DNA of 34,910 nucleotides, from contig JABXJT010000054.1 in the NCBI GenBank assembly GCA_013375455.1, positions 1 through 34,910 of the forward strand, read 5' to 3'. Of this stretch, positions 1 to 7,612 are shown in pieces (the first letter of the stretch is position 1; every line of letters begins with the position of its first letter). A program made the position numbers and the translations under genes. Source of the DNA: Candidatus Helarchaeota archaeon (GTDB lineage: Archaea > Asgardarchaeota > Lokiarchaeia > Helarchaeales > HEL-GB-A). The notes under the pieces were generated by a model. That model did not search any database and had not been told where the DNA came from. It saw nothing but the letters and a program-made list of their open reading frames with translations.

Positions 1-123
1 ATTCAACTCAGGGACAATTTTTTTCAATGCATTCAATGTAATTATTTGGTACATAGCATCCATCTATCTGGATCCTCTATAGATCCTGATACATGTCCGC
101 GTTGTAGGGCTCCTGTATTTTGA
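1..123 (+). CDS. C-terminal end of a zinc-ribbon protein (5' truncated)
   Basis: Frame 1 is open from the first base to TGA at 121-123, giving 40 residues of a protein whose start lies outside the window. The tail has two CxxC pairs, CIQC and CPRC, about 20 residues apart, and ends CRAPVF. This is the pattern of a terminal zinc ribbon or rubredoxin-like knuckle. Such ribbons bind nucleic acid or proteins in many archaeal families, so no function can be given. I rely on the cysteine spacing and the clean stop; the reading frame cannot be checked upstream. Confidence 0.5.
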   Translation: MQLRDNFFQCIQCNYLVHSIHLSGSSIDPDTCPRCRAPVF

Positions 124-451
124 ATTCGAACTCTAACCTATGACTAATAAATAAGTAATCAAATATCCTTCAATTAGAATATTTAAACTCAAATTTTCTA
201 TATTTAGACAGAATTATAGTCAAGAATGGCTTGAATAAGGGTTATTTAAACGAATTGCCCATTTATTCGTATTTTATTAAATATTTGCACCAAAAAATTA
301 TAAAAATCTAAAATATAATCTATAAATTGGATAAAAAAGAGTAGGAGGGTCCATGAAGGAATAGTAAGAGGAAACTCTCCCCCTAATATTTTTCGGATTT
401 GATGAAGTTGATGATAAAACTTAAGTGGAAAAACAAGTGGGGTGAAATTCT
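124..451. other. AT-rich intergenic stretch with tiny ORFs
   Basis: This stretch holds no convincing gene. A strong Shine-Dalgarno-like GGAGGG at about 345-350 precedes a three-codon ORF (ATG AAG GAA TAG, 353-364). A 22-codon ORF runs from ATG 402 to TAA 470 and overlaps the start region of the next gene in another frame. These could be leader minigenes, or the 22-codon ORF could be the true beginning of the next gene separated from it by a frameshift in the run of T and A at 453-462. Confidence 0.4.
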
Positions 452-481
452 ATTTTTAAAAAGAAATTAACTCTTGTTTTC

Positions 482-1357
482 TTGATTACTTTCTTAGTTA
501 TAACATTTACCTCGATTTATTCTAGAGAACCAATTAATTACTCACAGGATCTCCAATCTTTTCATTCCTCTTTTAATAAATTTGAGAATGAAATCTATCC
601 AGAAATGTATATTCTTGGAAATTCTGGTCTAGCCGCAGCCGCATCCTCTGGAAATGGTACAGCTGAATATCCATACATTATTGAGAATGAAACTATTGAT
701 TTCTTTGAGATGGTTTGTCTATTGGTTATCCTTAACGGCCCTCGCATCGGGATTCTAGTCCGAAATACAACTAAACATTTCATTATAAGGAATTGTGATA
801 TTGATACCACAATCTATTGTCGTAATTCTCATTATGCATTTTACGGAGTATGGCTGGATAACGTTACGAATGCTTCTCTAATTAATAATTCAATCCAAAA
901 CTCCGATTCTTATATATCTGAATATACTGGAGTCCTTTTATCGAATTGTTCTAATGTAAATCTCTCTGACAATGTTATATCAAATCATATGATTGGCATA
1001 TATTCATATTATTCTAATTTTAATCTATTGACAGAAAATACAGTAAATACGAATTTTAATGGATTCTATTTTGAGACATCATCAAACAATACAATTTCAA
1101 ATAATACCGTAAATAACAATTTCATTGGTATTTGGTTGGATTACTCCAATTATAATTTAATTACAGGAAATACCTTCTTCAATAATTACGAAGGGATTAT
1201 AGAAGATTCCTCTTGTGTTGGAAATAGTTTTAAGAATAATATCATCGTAAATCGCGTAGCTATTCCACCCTATGGATGGTTACTTCCCACTTTAATTGGG
1301 TTAGGATTGATTACTACAATTTTTTATCTGAGAAAAAAATCTAAAAGAAGAAAATAG
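482..1357 (+). CDS. Exported right-handed beta-helix (NosD/CASH-type) protein with C-terminal membrane anchor
   Basis: After the leader, the protein is a run of short repeats rich in Asn, such as NNTISNNTVNNNFIG and NLITGNTFFNNYEG, typical of parallel beta-helix NosD/CASH-type domains of secreted archaeal proteins. The C-terminus has one hydrophobic helix (GWLLPTLIGLGLITTIFYL) followed by KKSKRRK, a membrane anchor with a basic cytoplasmic tail. The coordinates begin at the first conventional codon, TTG 482. That start would cut off the basic n-region KKKLTLVF of the signal peptide, which is encoded just upstream in frame. An ATT at 452 lies 6 nt after GGTGA and would restore it; a frameshift from the ORF starting at 402 is the alternative. 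It probably acts on or binds glycans at the cell surface, by analogy with the fold only. Confidence 0.7.
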   Translation: MITFLVITFTSIYSREPINYSQDLQSFHSSFNKFENEIYPEMYILGNSGLAAAASSGNGTAEYPYIIENETIDFFEMVCLLVILNGPRIGILVRNTTKHFIIRNCDIDTTIYCRNSHYAFYGVWLDNVTNASLINNSIQNSDSYISEYTGVLLSNCSNVNLSDNVISNHMIGIYSYYSNFNLLTENTVNTNFNGFYFETSSNNTISNNTVNNNFIGIWLDYSNYNLITGNTFFNNYEGIIEDSSCVGNSFKNNIIVNRVAIPPYGWLLPTLIGLGLITTIFYLRKKSKRRK

Positions 1358-1391
1358 CTTCTCCACCTCTCGTATAAATATCATTTCTATT

Positions 1392-2111
1392 TCAATCAGC
1401 AGATTTCGGTTTCATCCAATAGACTATGCTATCTTTCTTGGAAATTTTTGCCTGGAAATACTTACAGATTGGGCGAATGGGACATTTATTACATTTAGGT
1501 TTGATGGCGATACAGATTAAGGCACCAAAGTCGAGAATAGCTTGATTAAAAGTCCAGGCATCACCTTTTAAAAGCAAATTCTCAGAGATATTCCAGATTT
1601 CTTTCTCTAACTTGGCAGAAGAAGTAATCTTGTGGTTATGAAGGAATACACGTTTTATAATACGCTCTACATTCGTATCCACAATAGGATAATCCAATTC
1701 AAATGCAAATGAAAGGATTGCACCTGCTGTATACTTACCAATTCCGGGAAGTTCCAATATTTGCTTATAATCGGTCGGGAACTTTCCCCTGTAATCGGCT
1801 ATCATAATTTTGGCAATTTTATAGAGGTTCTTTGCGCGATTATAATACCCCAACCCCTCCCAAGCTTCAATTACTTCTTCTTCTTCAGCCTTTGCCAGGT
1901 CTTCAAATGAAGGGAATCTTTCTAAAAATTGGTGGTAATATTCTTTTTCCACGCGAACTACTTGCGTTTGCTGCAACATCAATTCAGATACAAGAACATG
2001 GTAGGGATTGCGGGTTTTGCGCCAAGGTAAATCACGCCCGTGCTTCTTAAACCACTTCACCAGGGCCTCTTGGAAAAATTTTATAGTTTCCGGATCAATT
2101 TGGATTTGCAT
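1392..2111 (-). CDS. MutY/MIG-type HhH-GPD DNA glycosylase with 4Fe-4S cluster
   Basis: This base-excision repair enzyme has the HhH-GPD fold. Visible motifs are SELMLQQTQV with the catalytic Glu (E43), the helix-hairpin-helix LPGIGKYTAG (121-130), the catalytic Asp in VDTNVERI (D145) and the C-x6-C-x2-C-x5-C iron-sulfur loop (C200, C207, C210, C216). The Nth-type catalytic Lys after LPGIG is absent and Tyr127 stands there, as in archaeal MIG (G:T mismatch thymine glycosylase) and some MutY proteins. At 239 residues it lacks the C-terminal NUDIX-like domain that MutY uses to read 8-oxoG. It may therefore remove A opposite 8-oxoG or T/U opposite G. The next minus-strand gene lies 12 bp upstream and is probably co-transcribed. 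Confidence 0.85.
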   Translation of the reverse strand: MQIQIDPETIKFFQEALVKWFKKHGRDLPWRKTRNPYHVLVSELMLQQTQVVRVEKEYYHQFLERFPSFEDLAKAEEEEVIEAWEGLGYYNRAKNLYKIAKIMIADYRGKFPTDYKQILELPGIGKYTAGAILSFAFELDYPIVDTNVERIIKRVFLHNHKITSSAKLEKEIWNISENLLLKGDAWTFNQAILDFGALICIAIKPKCNKCPIRPICKYFQAKISKKDSIVYWMKPKSAD

Positions 2112-2123
2112 TAGAAAAATTAA

Positions 2124-2462
2124 CTAATCCTTGTAATATTGGTCTTCCTCTTCATCCCGAATAATCTCCAAAAATTCCAATATCTCTTCTTCACTTTTCG
2201 TGAGCGTGAAGATGACCATTTTTAGAGCAACAAGATCGATAAGTTGGAAAATTTCCCCATCTCTCTCTGCCCGATCAGGGTTAATAATCACAATGATGCC
2301 GGTTTCCGAAATATCTTTAATTTTTCCTCGTAAGATAACTATTTCATCATTGTAATCAAGTGCAGTGATGTAAAGCTCGTCTTTAGAAACTGTTCTCTGA
2401 AGAATCCTTTTAAATTTCTCCTGCTCCAATTCCCGAAGCCGTTCAATGTCATCCTTGCGCAT
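2124..2462 (-). CDS. Small hypothetical protein upstream of the DNA glycosylase
   Basis: I do not recognise this protein of about 112 residues. The N-terminal 30 residues are charged and helical. The middle (residues about 30-90) alternates hydrophobic and polar residues like a small beta-barrel, with VILRGKIKDISETGIIVII resembling an Sm-like or OB-like hairpin. The C-terminus is a strongly acidic helix. The start is placed at ATG 2462 because GGTGAG sits 4 nt before it; a GTG three codons upstream overlaps that ribosome-binding site. It ends 12 bp before the MutY/MIG gene, suggesting an operon, but a repair role is only a guess from position. Confidence 0.65.
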   Translation of the reverse strand: MRKDDIERLRELEQEKFKRILQRTVSKDELYITALDYNDEIVILRGKIKDISETGIIVIINPDRAERDGEIFQLIDLVALKMVIFTLTKSEEEILEFLEIIRDEEEDQYYKD

Positions 2463-2599
2463 TTTTCTCACCTTTTCTGTGGAAACTTATCAATTTTTAA
2501 ACTATTGATTTTACTACTATTAATCATTCAATTGAAATAGTTTTTCCCCACGATTAACACGAAATTTCATTTGATAGGATTAAAAAGAGTGAATGGAAA

Positions 2600-2782
2600 A
2601 TGAGAAAGACTGTTTTTACATTTGGATTGATTTTCCTGTTAGGAATTGCAGTGACTTTCGTGCTTCAAGATATTTTGATGTTGTTGGGTTTTGATCAGTT
2701 TTATACCTTAATTTTTATCTTACCCCAAGTGGTTTTCTTGTTATTATTGTTCTTGGTAGTAGTGCAATTATACAAATCTTGA
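2600..2782 (+). CDS. Small membrane protein, two predicted transmembrane helices
   Basis: This 60-residue ORF is almost entirely hydrophobic. One helix spans about residues 5-25 and another about 37-57, separated by a short polar turn (GFDQFY), with a basic MRK start and an LYKS end. The composition is that of a real membrane protein rather than a random frame. No family is recognised. It lies alone between two minus-strand genes, and its stop at 2782 is 1 bp from the stop of the convergent amidohydrolase gene. A weak GGAAA precedes the ATG. Confidence 0.5.
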   Translation: MRKTVFTFGLIFLLGIAVTFVLQDILMLLGFDQFYTLIFILPQVVFLLLLFLVVVQLYKS

Positions 2783-2783
2783 T

Positions 2784-4151
2784 TTAATCAATGTCAGGAT
2801 GCCTCAGAAATTCGCCCCAACCCCTCTGACTTGTAATTATTTCGCCAGGATAGCCATTTTCCATAATTATTTTCCCTCGTGAAATTGTCATCTCAGGAAT
2901 CCCCTTTATTTCTAGTCCTTCGTAGAGAGTAAATTCGCTTTTCGTGTGGAGATCATCAATAGTTATCTTTGCCTCCTTATTGAAGTCAATAATCGCGAGA
3001 TCTGCATCACTCCCTGGTTGAATGCATCCTTTTTTGGGATATAGTCCCACAATCTTGGCAGGATTGATTGACATTAGTGTAATGAGCTGTTCTAATTCCA
3101 ATGAGTCACGATGCACTTGCGTGAGCATTATTGGTAAAGAAGTTTCAAGACCAGGAATGCCATTGTTCGCCAAAAAGATATTGTCCCGTCCGCGTTCCTT
3201 TTCAATTTTCGGATAGGCACAATGATCCGTGGCTATCGTGTCGATAATTCCGCTTCTTAGGCAGTCCCATAATTTAGCCACTTCTTCCTTTGGCCGCATT
3301 GGGGGAATGACTCGGGCATAGGGGCCTTTTTCTTCGAAGACCGTTTCATCAAATACTAGATATTGGGGACACGTTTCCGCAAAGACGCGTTGTTTTTGTT
3401 TAACTGTTGAAATGATTTGGCCCGCAGTCCCGGTGCTTAAATGAACAAAATAGATGGGACAATCCGCTAGATCCGCTAAAAGGAGGGATCTGGAGACTGC
3501 CTCTATTTCAGCCATCGGCGGACGAGATATGGGGAAATCTTTAGGTTGAGTTTTTCCCTGTTCTAAGGCCTTTTTTAGACCTTCTTCCACGGCGGCGCGA
3601 TTTTCTGCGTGGATCAGTGCCAGGCCATTTACTTTTTTGATAGCTCGCAGCATTTCTAGAAAGGACTCATCATCCTCGGGACCTGGAAAATCATATGAGA
3701 TTTCCGGTAGAAATATTTTGAAGGTCTTTAATCCATTTTTTGTGAGGTCCCCGAAATTCTCTATATTAATTGGCGTTGCCCCTCCATGAAACCCGAAATC
3801 AACCAATGCTTCCTTTTTTGCCCGCCTTACTTTTAAAAGCAGGGCCTCTTGATATAAAGTTGGAGGGTCAGAAAATGGTTGTTCAAAAACGGCGGTTACT
3901 CCCCCACCCGCAGCAGCACTGGTTCCCGAGAACCAGGTTTCCCGGCCTTCGTAAAAGTGAACATGTAAATCAATAATTCCTGGAATGACCATTTTGTTAG
4001 ATGCATCAATAATCCGGTCGCATGCTTCTGATTTTGATTCTCTAGTGAGCTCTCGAATCTTGCCATTCTCAATAATAATGTTTAACGATTTAAAGCCCTC
4101 AGGTGTATAAACCATTTTACTGTTTTTAATAAAAATATCCACAGAAACCAT
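2784..4151 (-). CDS. Dihydropyrimidinase/hydantoinase-like cyclic amidohydrolase
   Basis: A full-length (455 residues) member of the metal-dependent amidohydrolases that open cyclic amide rings (dihydropyrimidinase, allantoinase, dihydroorotase). Metal ligands are visible: H63 and H65 in DLHVHF, the bridging Lys in GLKTFKIFL (K145), H181 in LIHAEN, H237 in FVHLST and the catalytic Asp in IATDHC (D309). The motifs ETCPQYL and TDHC followed by a GRD segment are closer to the hydantoinase/dihydropyrimidinase branch than to allantoinase or PyrC, which usually have SDHAPH. The likely reaction is hydrolysis of a hydantoin or dihydropyrimidine in the cytoplasm. No other pyrimidine or purine catabolic gene is near, so the substrate is open. 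Confidence 0.85.
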   Translation of the reverse strand: MVSVDIFIKNSKMVYTPEGFKSLNIIIENGKIRELTRESKSEACDRIIDASNKMVIPGIIDLHVHFYEGRETWFSGTSAAAGGGVTAVFEQPFSDPPTLYQEALLLKVRRAKKEALVDFGFHGGATPINIENFGDLTKNGLKTFKIFLPEISYDFPGPEDDESFLEMLRAIKKVNGLALIHAENRAAVEEGLKKALEQGKTQPKDFPISRPPMAEIEAVSRSLLLADLADCPIYFVHLSTGTAGQIISTVKQKQRVFAETCPQYLVFDETVFEEKGPYARVIPPMRPKEEVAKLWDCLRSGIIDTIATDHCAYPKIEKERGRDNIFLANNGIPGLETSLPIMLTQVHRDSLELEQLITLMSINPAKIVGLYPKKGCIQPGSDADLAIIDFNKEAKITIDDLHTKSEFTLYEGLEIKGIPEMTISRGKIIMENGYPGEIITSQRGWGEFLRHPDID

Positions 4152-4217
4152 CTACCACGAGACAAGACCGAAATAAATCTTATTTCTACCCTTTTCTTTA
4201 ACGAATGAATATTTAAT

Positions 4218-5123
4218 TTATTTTAATGGGAAGAGATTAAACAAAAAGCTCGCTAGTTCGAATGCTTCCTTTTTGTTTTTAATCTTTAAATCCCTCACGT
4301 AAACTTGAAAACCAAGATTTTGTATTTGATCCTTATAGATTTTCTGTGTTTCATCGATAATGATAATATCGGCTAGGTTCTCTACGGTTTTTGAAAATTC
4401 CAAGGCATTAATCTCATCATATCCTAATTTATTTAGCACGCCTATTTGCTCTTCTGAGAGAAAATTCAAATCAATAATGGGAAATATTGCAAAAATCGGG
4501 CATGGGACATCTTGTAATATTTTTCTAACGCCCGGAACATTAAGCATTGCATAAAAGGCGACAAGATCACTCGGTAATAATAAAATATATTCTGACTTAT
4601 TCGCGACTTTCTTTAGATTTTCACTTGGTTTTTTATTTTCGAATCCAGTAAAACCGACCTCTTGAATTTTCTTGTCTGGATTCAATGCTTGGAAGAAATT
4701 AATGAGCTGATAGGATTTCGAAAGAGTTTTTATCGTGATTGGTAAAACCTCATCGCATATGGGTAGAAGCTGCGCTTCAATGGAGAAATTCTCTCTTATT
4801 TTATTCAACAAATCGGAGATTTTTTTTCCTTTCGATGCAAGTTCCGTCAAAAAAATAGCAATTGCAACATCTAAATCTGTAAACTGGAGATAAGGATTCA
4901 CCTCGAATTTCTTGAGATAATTATAAACTCGATAAGTTTTAGGATATTTGACTCGCATTAACGAATTTAATATTGCCCGAAGACACAAGTTCATCTCTAT
5001 TCCTGCAAGATCGATGACATTACTTGTATCATATACTAATCCTAGCTTTTCTTGAGGTAAGTATTGTAACATGCTGTAAAGAATATTTGAAATTCGAATG
5101 CCCGAATAAAAAATTAATAACAT
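4218..5123 (-). CDS. Divergent CofD-like (2-phospho-L-lactate transferase family) protein
   Basis: The middle of the protein follows the CofD family. TDLDVAIAIFLTELASKGK matches the GD-D-x2-HxxRT-type helix, LLPICDEVLPITIKT matches LLPMSDDPVRT, and VGFTGFENKKPSE then YILLLPSDLVAFYAMLNVPGVRKIL match the later core. CofD joins a lactyl phosphate unit to Fo in making coenzyme F420. The N-terminus should read like LSGGTGGAK but here is MLLIFYSGIRISN, so the glycine-rich nucleotide loop is gone, and the His-Arg of the family motif is replaced by Ile-Ala-Ile. It is probably a non-catalytic or repurposed paralog. No F420 gene is adjacent. ATG 5123 has AAGGAAATGAT just upstream. Confidence 0.6.
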   Translation of the reverse strand: MLLIFYSGIRISNILYSMLQYLPQEKLGLVYDTSNVIDLAGIEMNLCLRAILNSLMRVKYPKTYRVYNYLKKFEVNPYLQFTDLDVAIAIFLTELASKGKKISDLLNKIRENFSIEAQLLPICDEVLPITIKTLSKSYQLINFFQALNPDKKIQEVGFTGFENKKPSENLKKVANKSEYILLLPSDLVAFYAMLNVPGVRKILQDVPCPIFAIFPIIDLNFLSEEQIGVLNKLGYDEINALEFSKTVENLADIIIIDETQKIYKDQIQNLGFQVYVRDLKIKNKKEAFELASFLFNLFPLK

Positions 5124-5308
5124 ATCATTTCCTTACAATTTTATAGTTAGTATTTCATTCTTGCTTAACTCAGTCAGTTCGAGGCGCCTTTTTTTCCAAT
5201 TTCAGTTTCTTGCTGTCTTTTCCTTTAGTATACAAGGATCTTTAAAAATTTTTGTTTTTAAGATGGATACACTTAAATAGAAGTTAGAAATCTTCAACTG
5301 AATTTACT
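5124..5308. other. AT-rich intergenic region before the tnpB element
   Basis: This is the gap between the CofD-like start and the left end of the transposable element. It has T-rich runs and no ORF with a ribosome-binding site. It probably contains the promoter of the minus-strand CofD-like gene, but no single TATA element stands out. Confidence 0.35.
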
Positions 5309-5320
5309 TATAGTTGAAAG

Positions 5321-5340
5321 CCACTTCCTTTAGGGAGTGG
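5321..5340 (+). repeat. Left-end hairpin of the tnpB element
   Basis: CCACTTCC pairs with GGGAGTGG (one T-G wobble) around a TTTA loop. This is the subterminal hairpin a Y1 transposase would recognise at the left end. Confidence 0.7.
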
Positions 5341-5436
5341 ATGGATTAAACTTATAATACTTTCAGGTATCTCTCTTGCTTTAATATTACTAATTCCAAT
5401 AATAATTTAAGAAATCAGTGTTGGTCTAACGTAAAA

Positions 5437-6708
5437 ATGAGGATGAATAAAGGGATTAAGGTCAGAATCTACCCGAACAAGCAACAACAGGAGCTACTCA
5501 ATAAAACTTTCGGCTGCTGTCGGTTTCTCCACAATAAAATGCTGGAAGAACGCAATAAAGTTTATGAAGAGCTGAAAGATGATAAGGTACAATTGTATGC
5601 CCATAAATACAGGACTGAAAAGCAGTACAAACAGGAATTTCCCTTTCTGAGTCAAGTGGATTCCAAAGCACTCCAATCAGAAACCCGTAAGCTCCTCCAA
5701 TCGTTTCAAAACTTCTTTCGGGGACTCCGCGACGGGAAGAAGATTGGCTATCCCAAATTCAGATCGAAGAAGCAGAAGCAAACCTACACGACCTACAATA
5801 TCAATAACAACATTCGAATCGATCAAAATACCAAGAGGATCAAACTCCCGAAAGTGGGGTGGGTCAAATACCGAGATAACAGGAACATTGATCCCCCGAT
5901 TAAACACGTAACTGTCAGTAGAACGAGAACAAATAAATATTTCGTGGCAATCATCATTGAGGTAGAGATTGATGTAGAACCCATTACTACCATTCCGCTT
6001 TACAAGATTGAAGCGTTTGATATGTCAGCGCCTCATTTTCTCGTTAATGAAACTGCGGAATTAACCAATCCCCGCTTTTATCGAGCCCAAGAACGTAAAT
6101 TGAAGCGATTGCATAAATTAGTGTCTCGCAAGCAAAAAGGATCAAAGAACCGAGAGAAGGCTCGACTTAGACTAGCAAAGTTCTATGAGAAAATCCAAAA
6201 TCAAAAGATGGATTGGACGCATAAACTTACCCATTCCTTAAGTAATCAATTTGACGCTATAATCTTAGAAGATTTGAATATTCGAGGGATGCAACAATTT
6301 AATTCGGGACTGTCCAAATCAGTGACCTTAGATTTCTCTTGGTATCAATTCATCTCGTACTTGCGGTATAAACTAGAATGGCAAGGCAAACATCTTGTCT
6401 TAATCGATCGGTTTTTCCCGTCCAGTAAACGTTGCTCGGTCTGCGGTCAGATAAACAATGACCTGCAACTGAGTGAACGGACTTGGACGTGTCAATGTGA
6501 GGCAACGCACCACCGAGATGTGAACGCCTCAACTAACATTAAAGAAGAAGGATTGCACATCCTTCACGATCAAGGAATTACGATCATTAACGATGATTAT
6601 GCTACCGTAGGGACTACGGGAAGTCACGCCTCTGAAGATCGTGTAAGCCCTGCTCTCGCAGGCAGTGGTCAAGGAAGGAGGAATCCATCTGCCTTTAGGC
6701 AGTGGTAG
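5437..6708 (+). CDS. tnpB: TnpB, RNA-guided RuvC-like nuclease of IS605 elements
   Basis: A 423-residue TnpB. The N-terminus (KGIKVRIYPNKQQQELLNKTFG) is the typical TnpB start. RuvC residues are present: D195 in FDMSAPHFLV, E278 in IILEDLNIRGM and D361 in HHRDVNASTNI. The zinc site is C333/C336 with C352 and C354, the last pair being CxC instead of the usual CxxC. TnpB uses a guide RNA made from the element's right end to cut DNA and keep the element in place. Here the guide-RNA scaffold would overlap the 3' end of the gene and the hairpin at 6685-6705. The RuvC-I motif differs from the usual GIDLG form but keeps Asp. ATG 5437 or ATG 5443 could be the start. Confidence 0.93.
   Translation: MRMNKGIKVRIYPNKQQQELLNKTFGCCRFLHNKMLEERNKVYEELKDDKVQLYAHKYRTEKQYKQEFPFLSQVDSKALQSETRKLLQSFQNFFRGLRDGKKIGYPKFRSKKQKQTYTTYNINNNIRIDQNTKRIKLPKVGWVKYRDNRNIDPPIKHVTVSRTRTNKYFVAIIIEVEIDVEPITTIPLYKIEAFDMSAPHFLVNETAELTNPRFYRAQERKLKRLHKLVSRKQKGSKNREKARLRLAKFYEKIQNQKMDWTHKLTHSLSNQFDAIILEDLNIRGMQQFNSGLSKSVTLDFSWYQFISYLRYKLEWQGKHLVLIDRFFPSSKRCSVCGQINNDLQLSERTWTCQCEATHHRDVNASTNIKEEGLHILHDQGITIINDDYATVGTTGSHASEDRVSPALAGSGQGRRNPSAFRQW
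6685..6705 (+). repeat. Right-end hairpin of the tnpB element and likely omega-RNA 3' end
   Basis: CTGCC pairs with GGCAG around TTTA, with flanking CCA and TGG extending the stem after one bulged T. It has the same loop as the left-end hairpin. It overlaps the last codons of tnpB, as expected for the guide RNA 3' region. Confidence 0.65.
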
Positions 6709-6790
6709 TTCAATTATAGTTTCCTTTATACAAATCACTTTTTTAAAATGATTTTAAAAAAAACTTTAAAATTAAGGGGGATCTCATAAA

Positions 6791-6798
6791 CTTATTAA
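6791..6798 (+). promoter_or_regulatory. Putative TATA box of the RNase P RNA gene
   Basis: CTTATTAA lies about 25 bp upstream of the inferred 5' end of the RNase P RNA near 6819, the expected distance for an archaeal TATA box. Confidence 0.45.
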
Positions 6799-6818
6799 GA
6801 AATAATCACAAGATTTAG

Positions 6819-7207
6819 TGTGTGGTTTGGTGAGAGTAAGGAACGGCTGCCGGACGAATTTCGTCTGAGGAAGGTCCCTTCTCCCATCTAGGCAACGATG
6901 TGGCATAGCCACAGGACGAGAGTCCTCCTCTGAGAACAGAAATGCCACGTCCATGCATTATATGATGATGATGCGGCTGAGAAGTAATTCAAGAAGACCT
7001 TTGGCGACAGAGGTTGAGTTAATCCGTTGAAGAGATGCATGGAGCCGTTGAAACAGCTCAAGATCGTGGGAGCAAGCCCAAATTAATTCCCGATGAAGAG
7101 CCTAGCTTATGGGAATGGGTAGGGCGCATAGATTGATGCCGTCAAGGAGTTTCAAGCAATTGAAACTCCAAAACAGAAAAGGGCCTACTCTACTCACACC
7201 AGATCAC
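6819..7207 (+). ncRNA. rnpB: RNase P RNA (archaeal type A)
   Basis: The catalytic RNA of RNase P, which trims the 5' leaders of precursor tRNAs. The universal 5' core GAGGAAGGTCC is at 6867-6877, and an ACAGAAA segment appears in both the central region (near 6940) and the 3' part. The 3' P4 strand reads ACAGAAAAGGGCCTACTC (7173-7190). The ends pair as helix P1: GTGTGGTTTGGTGAGAGTA at the 5' side with TACTCTACTCACACCAGATCAC at the 3' side. The consensus usually has GAGGAAAGTCC, so one A is G here. The ends are estimated from P1. It sits between the tnpB element and a roadblock gene on the same strand. Confidence 0.9.
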
Positions 7208-7231
7208 TCTAAATAATCAAAGGGGAGAACC

Positions 7232-7612
7232 GTGCAAGATTCAGTTGTCCAGGGAAGATTAGGAGTCATCGTTGAGGATATCTGTCTAAACGCAAATGTT
7301 ACTCTAATTGGTTGGGCCCTTTTTGATGCAGAAGGACTCCCGTTGTATTCAAAATTTAAGACAGATGAAGAAGAATTCGGTGCAATGGCAGCGAATATTT
7401 TGGGTATTTATAAACGAATTCAAGCATTAACTGGATCTTGTTATTATTTTCCGAAAAGAAATATATTTTTGCATCGTATTAAAATTGGGACGCAATATTT
7501 TGTGCTTACCATTGCAATTGAAAAAAATATTAGAAATCACGGCTTAGTTGCAATGCAGATTCTAAAGTATGAGAAGAGAATATTAGAAATTTTGAGTGTA
7601 AAAGTCTCATGA
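7232..7612 (+). CDS. Roadblock/LC7-fold protein
   Basis: A 126-residue protein matching the roadblock/LC7 (MglB-like) fold: a first helix, then the strand pair GWALFDAEGLPLYSKF, a helix EEEFGAMAANILGIYKRI, and a three-strand end with FLHRIKIGTQYFVLTIAIE. Roadblock proteins dimerise and act as scaffolds or regulators of small Ras-like GTPases; they are common and expanded in Asgard archaea. No small GTPase is in this window. The GTG start is preceded by GGGGAG. The gene follows the RNase P RNA by 25 bp and ends base-to-base with the convergent tsr3 gene. Confidence 0.75.
   Translation: MQDSVVQGRLGVIVEDICLNANVTLIGWALFDAEGLPLYSKFKTDEEEFGAMAANILGIYKRIQALTGSCYYFPKRNIFLHRIKIGTQYFVLTIAIEKNIRNHGLVAMQILKYEKRILEILSVKVS

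Larger units (their letters stand above)
5309..6719 (+). mobile_element. IS605-family tnpB-only (IS1341-type) element
   Basis: A single tnpB gene is bounded by related ends. The left end reads TTATAGTTGAAAG, then a hairpin with TTTA loop, then ATGGATT. The reverse complement of the right end reads CTATAATTGAACTACC, then a hairpin whose loop is also TTTA/TAAA, then GATGGATT. The two ends therefore form an imperfect inverted pair with subterminal hairpins, as in IS200/IS605 elements. No tnpA (Y1 transposase) is present, so it would need one in trans. The exact ends are estimated to within a few bases. Confidence 0.75.
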
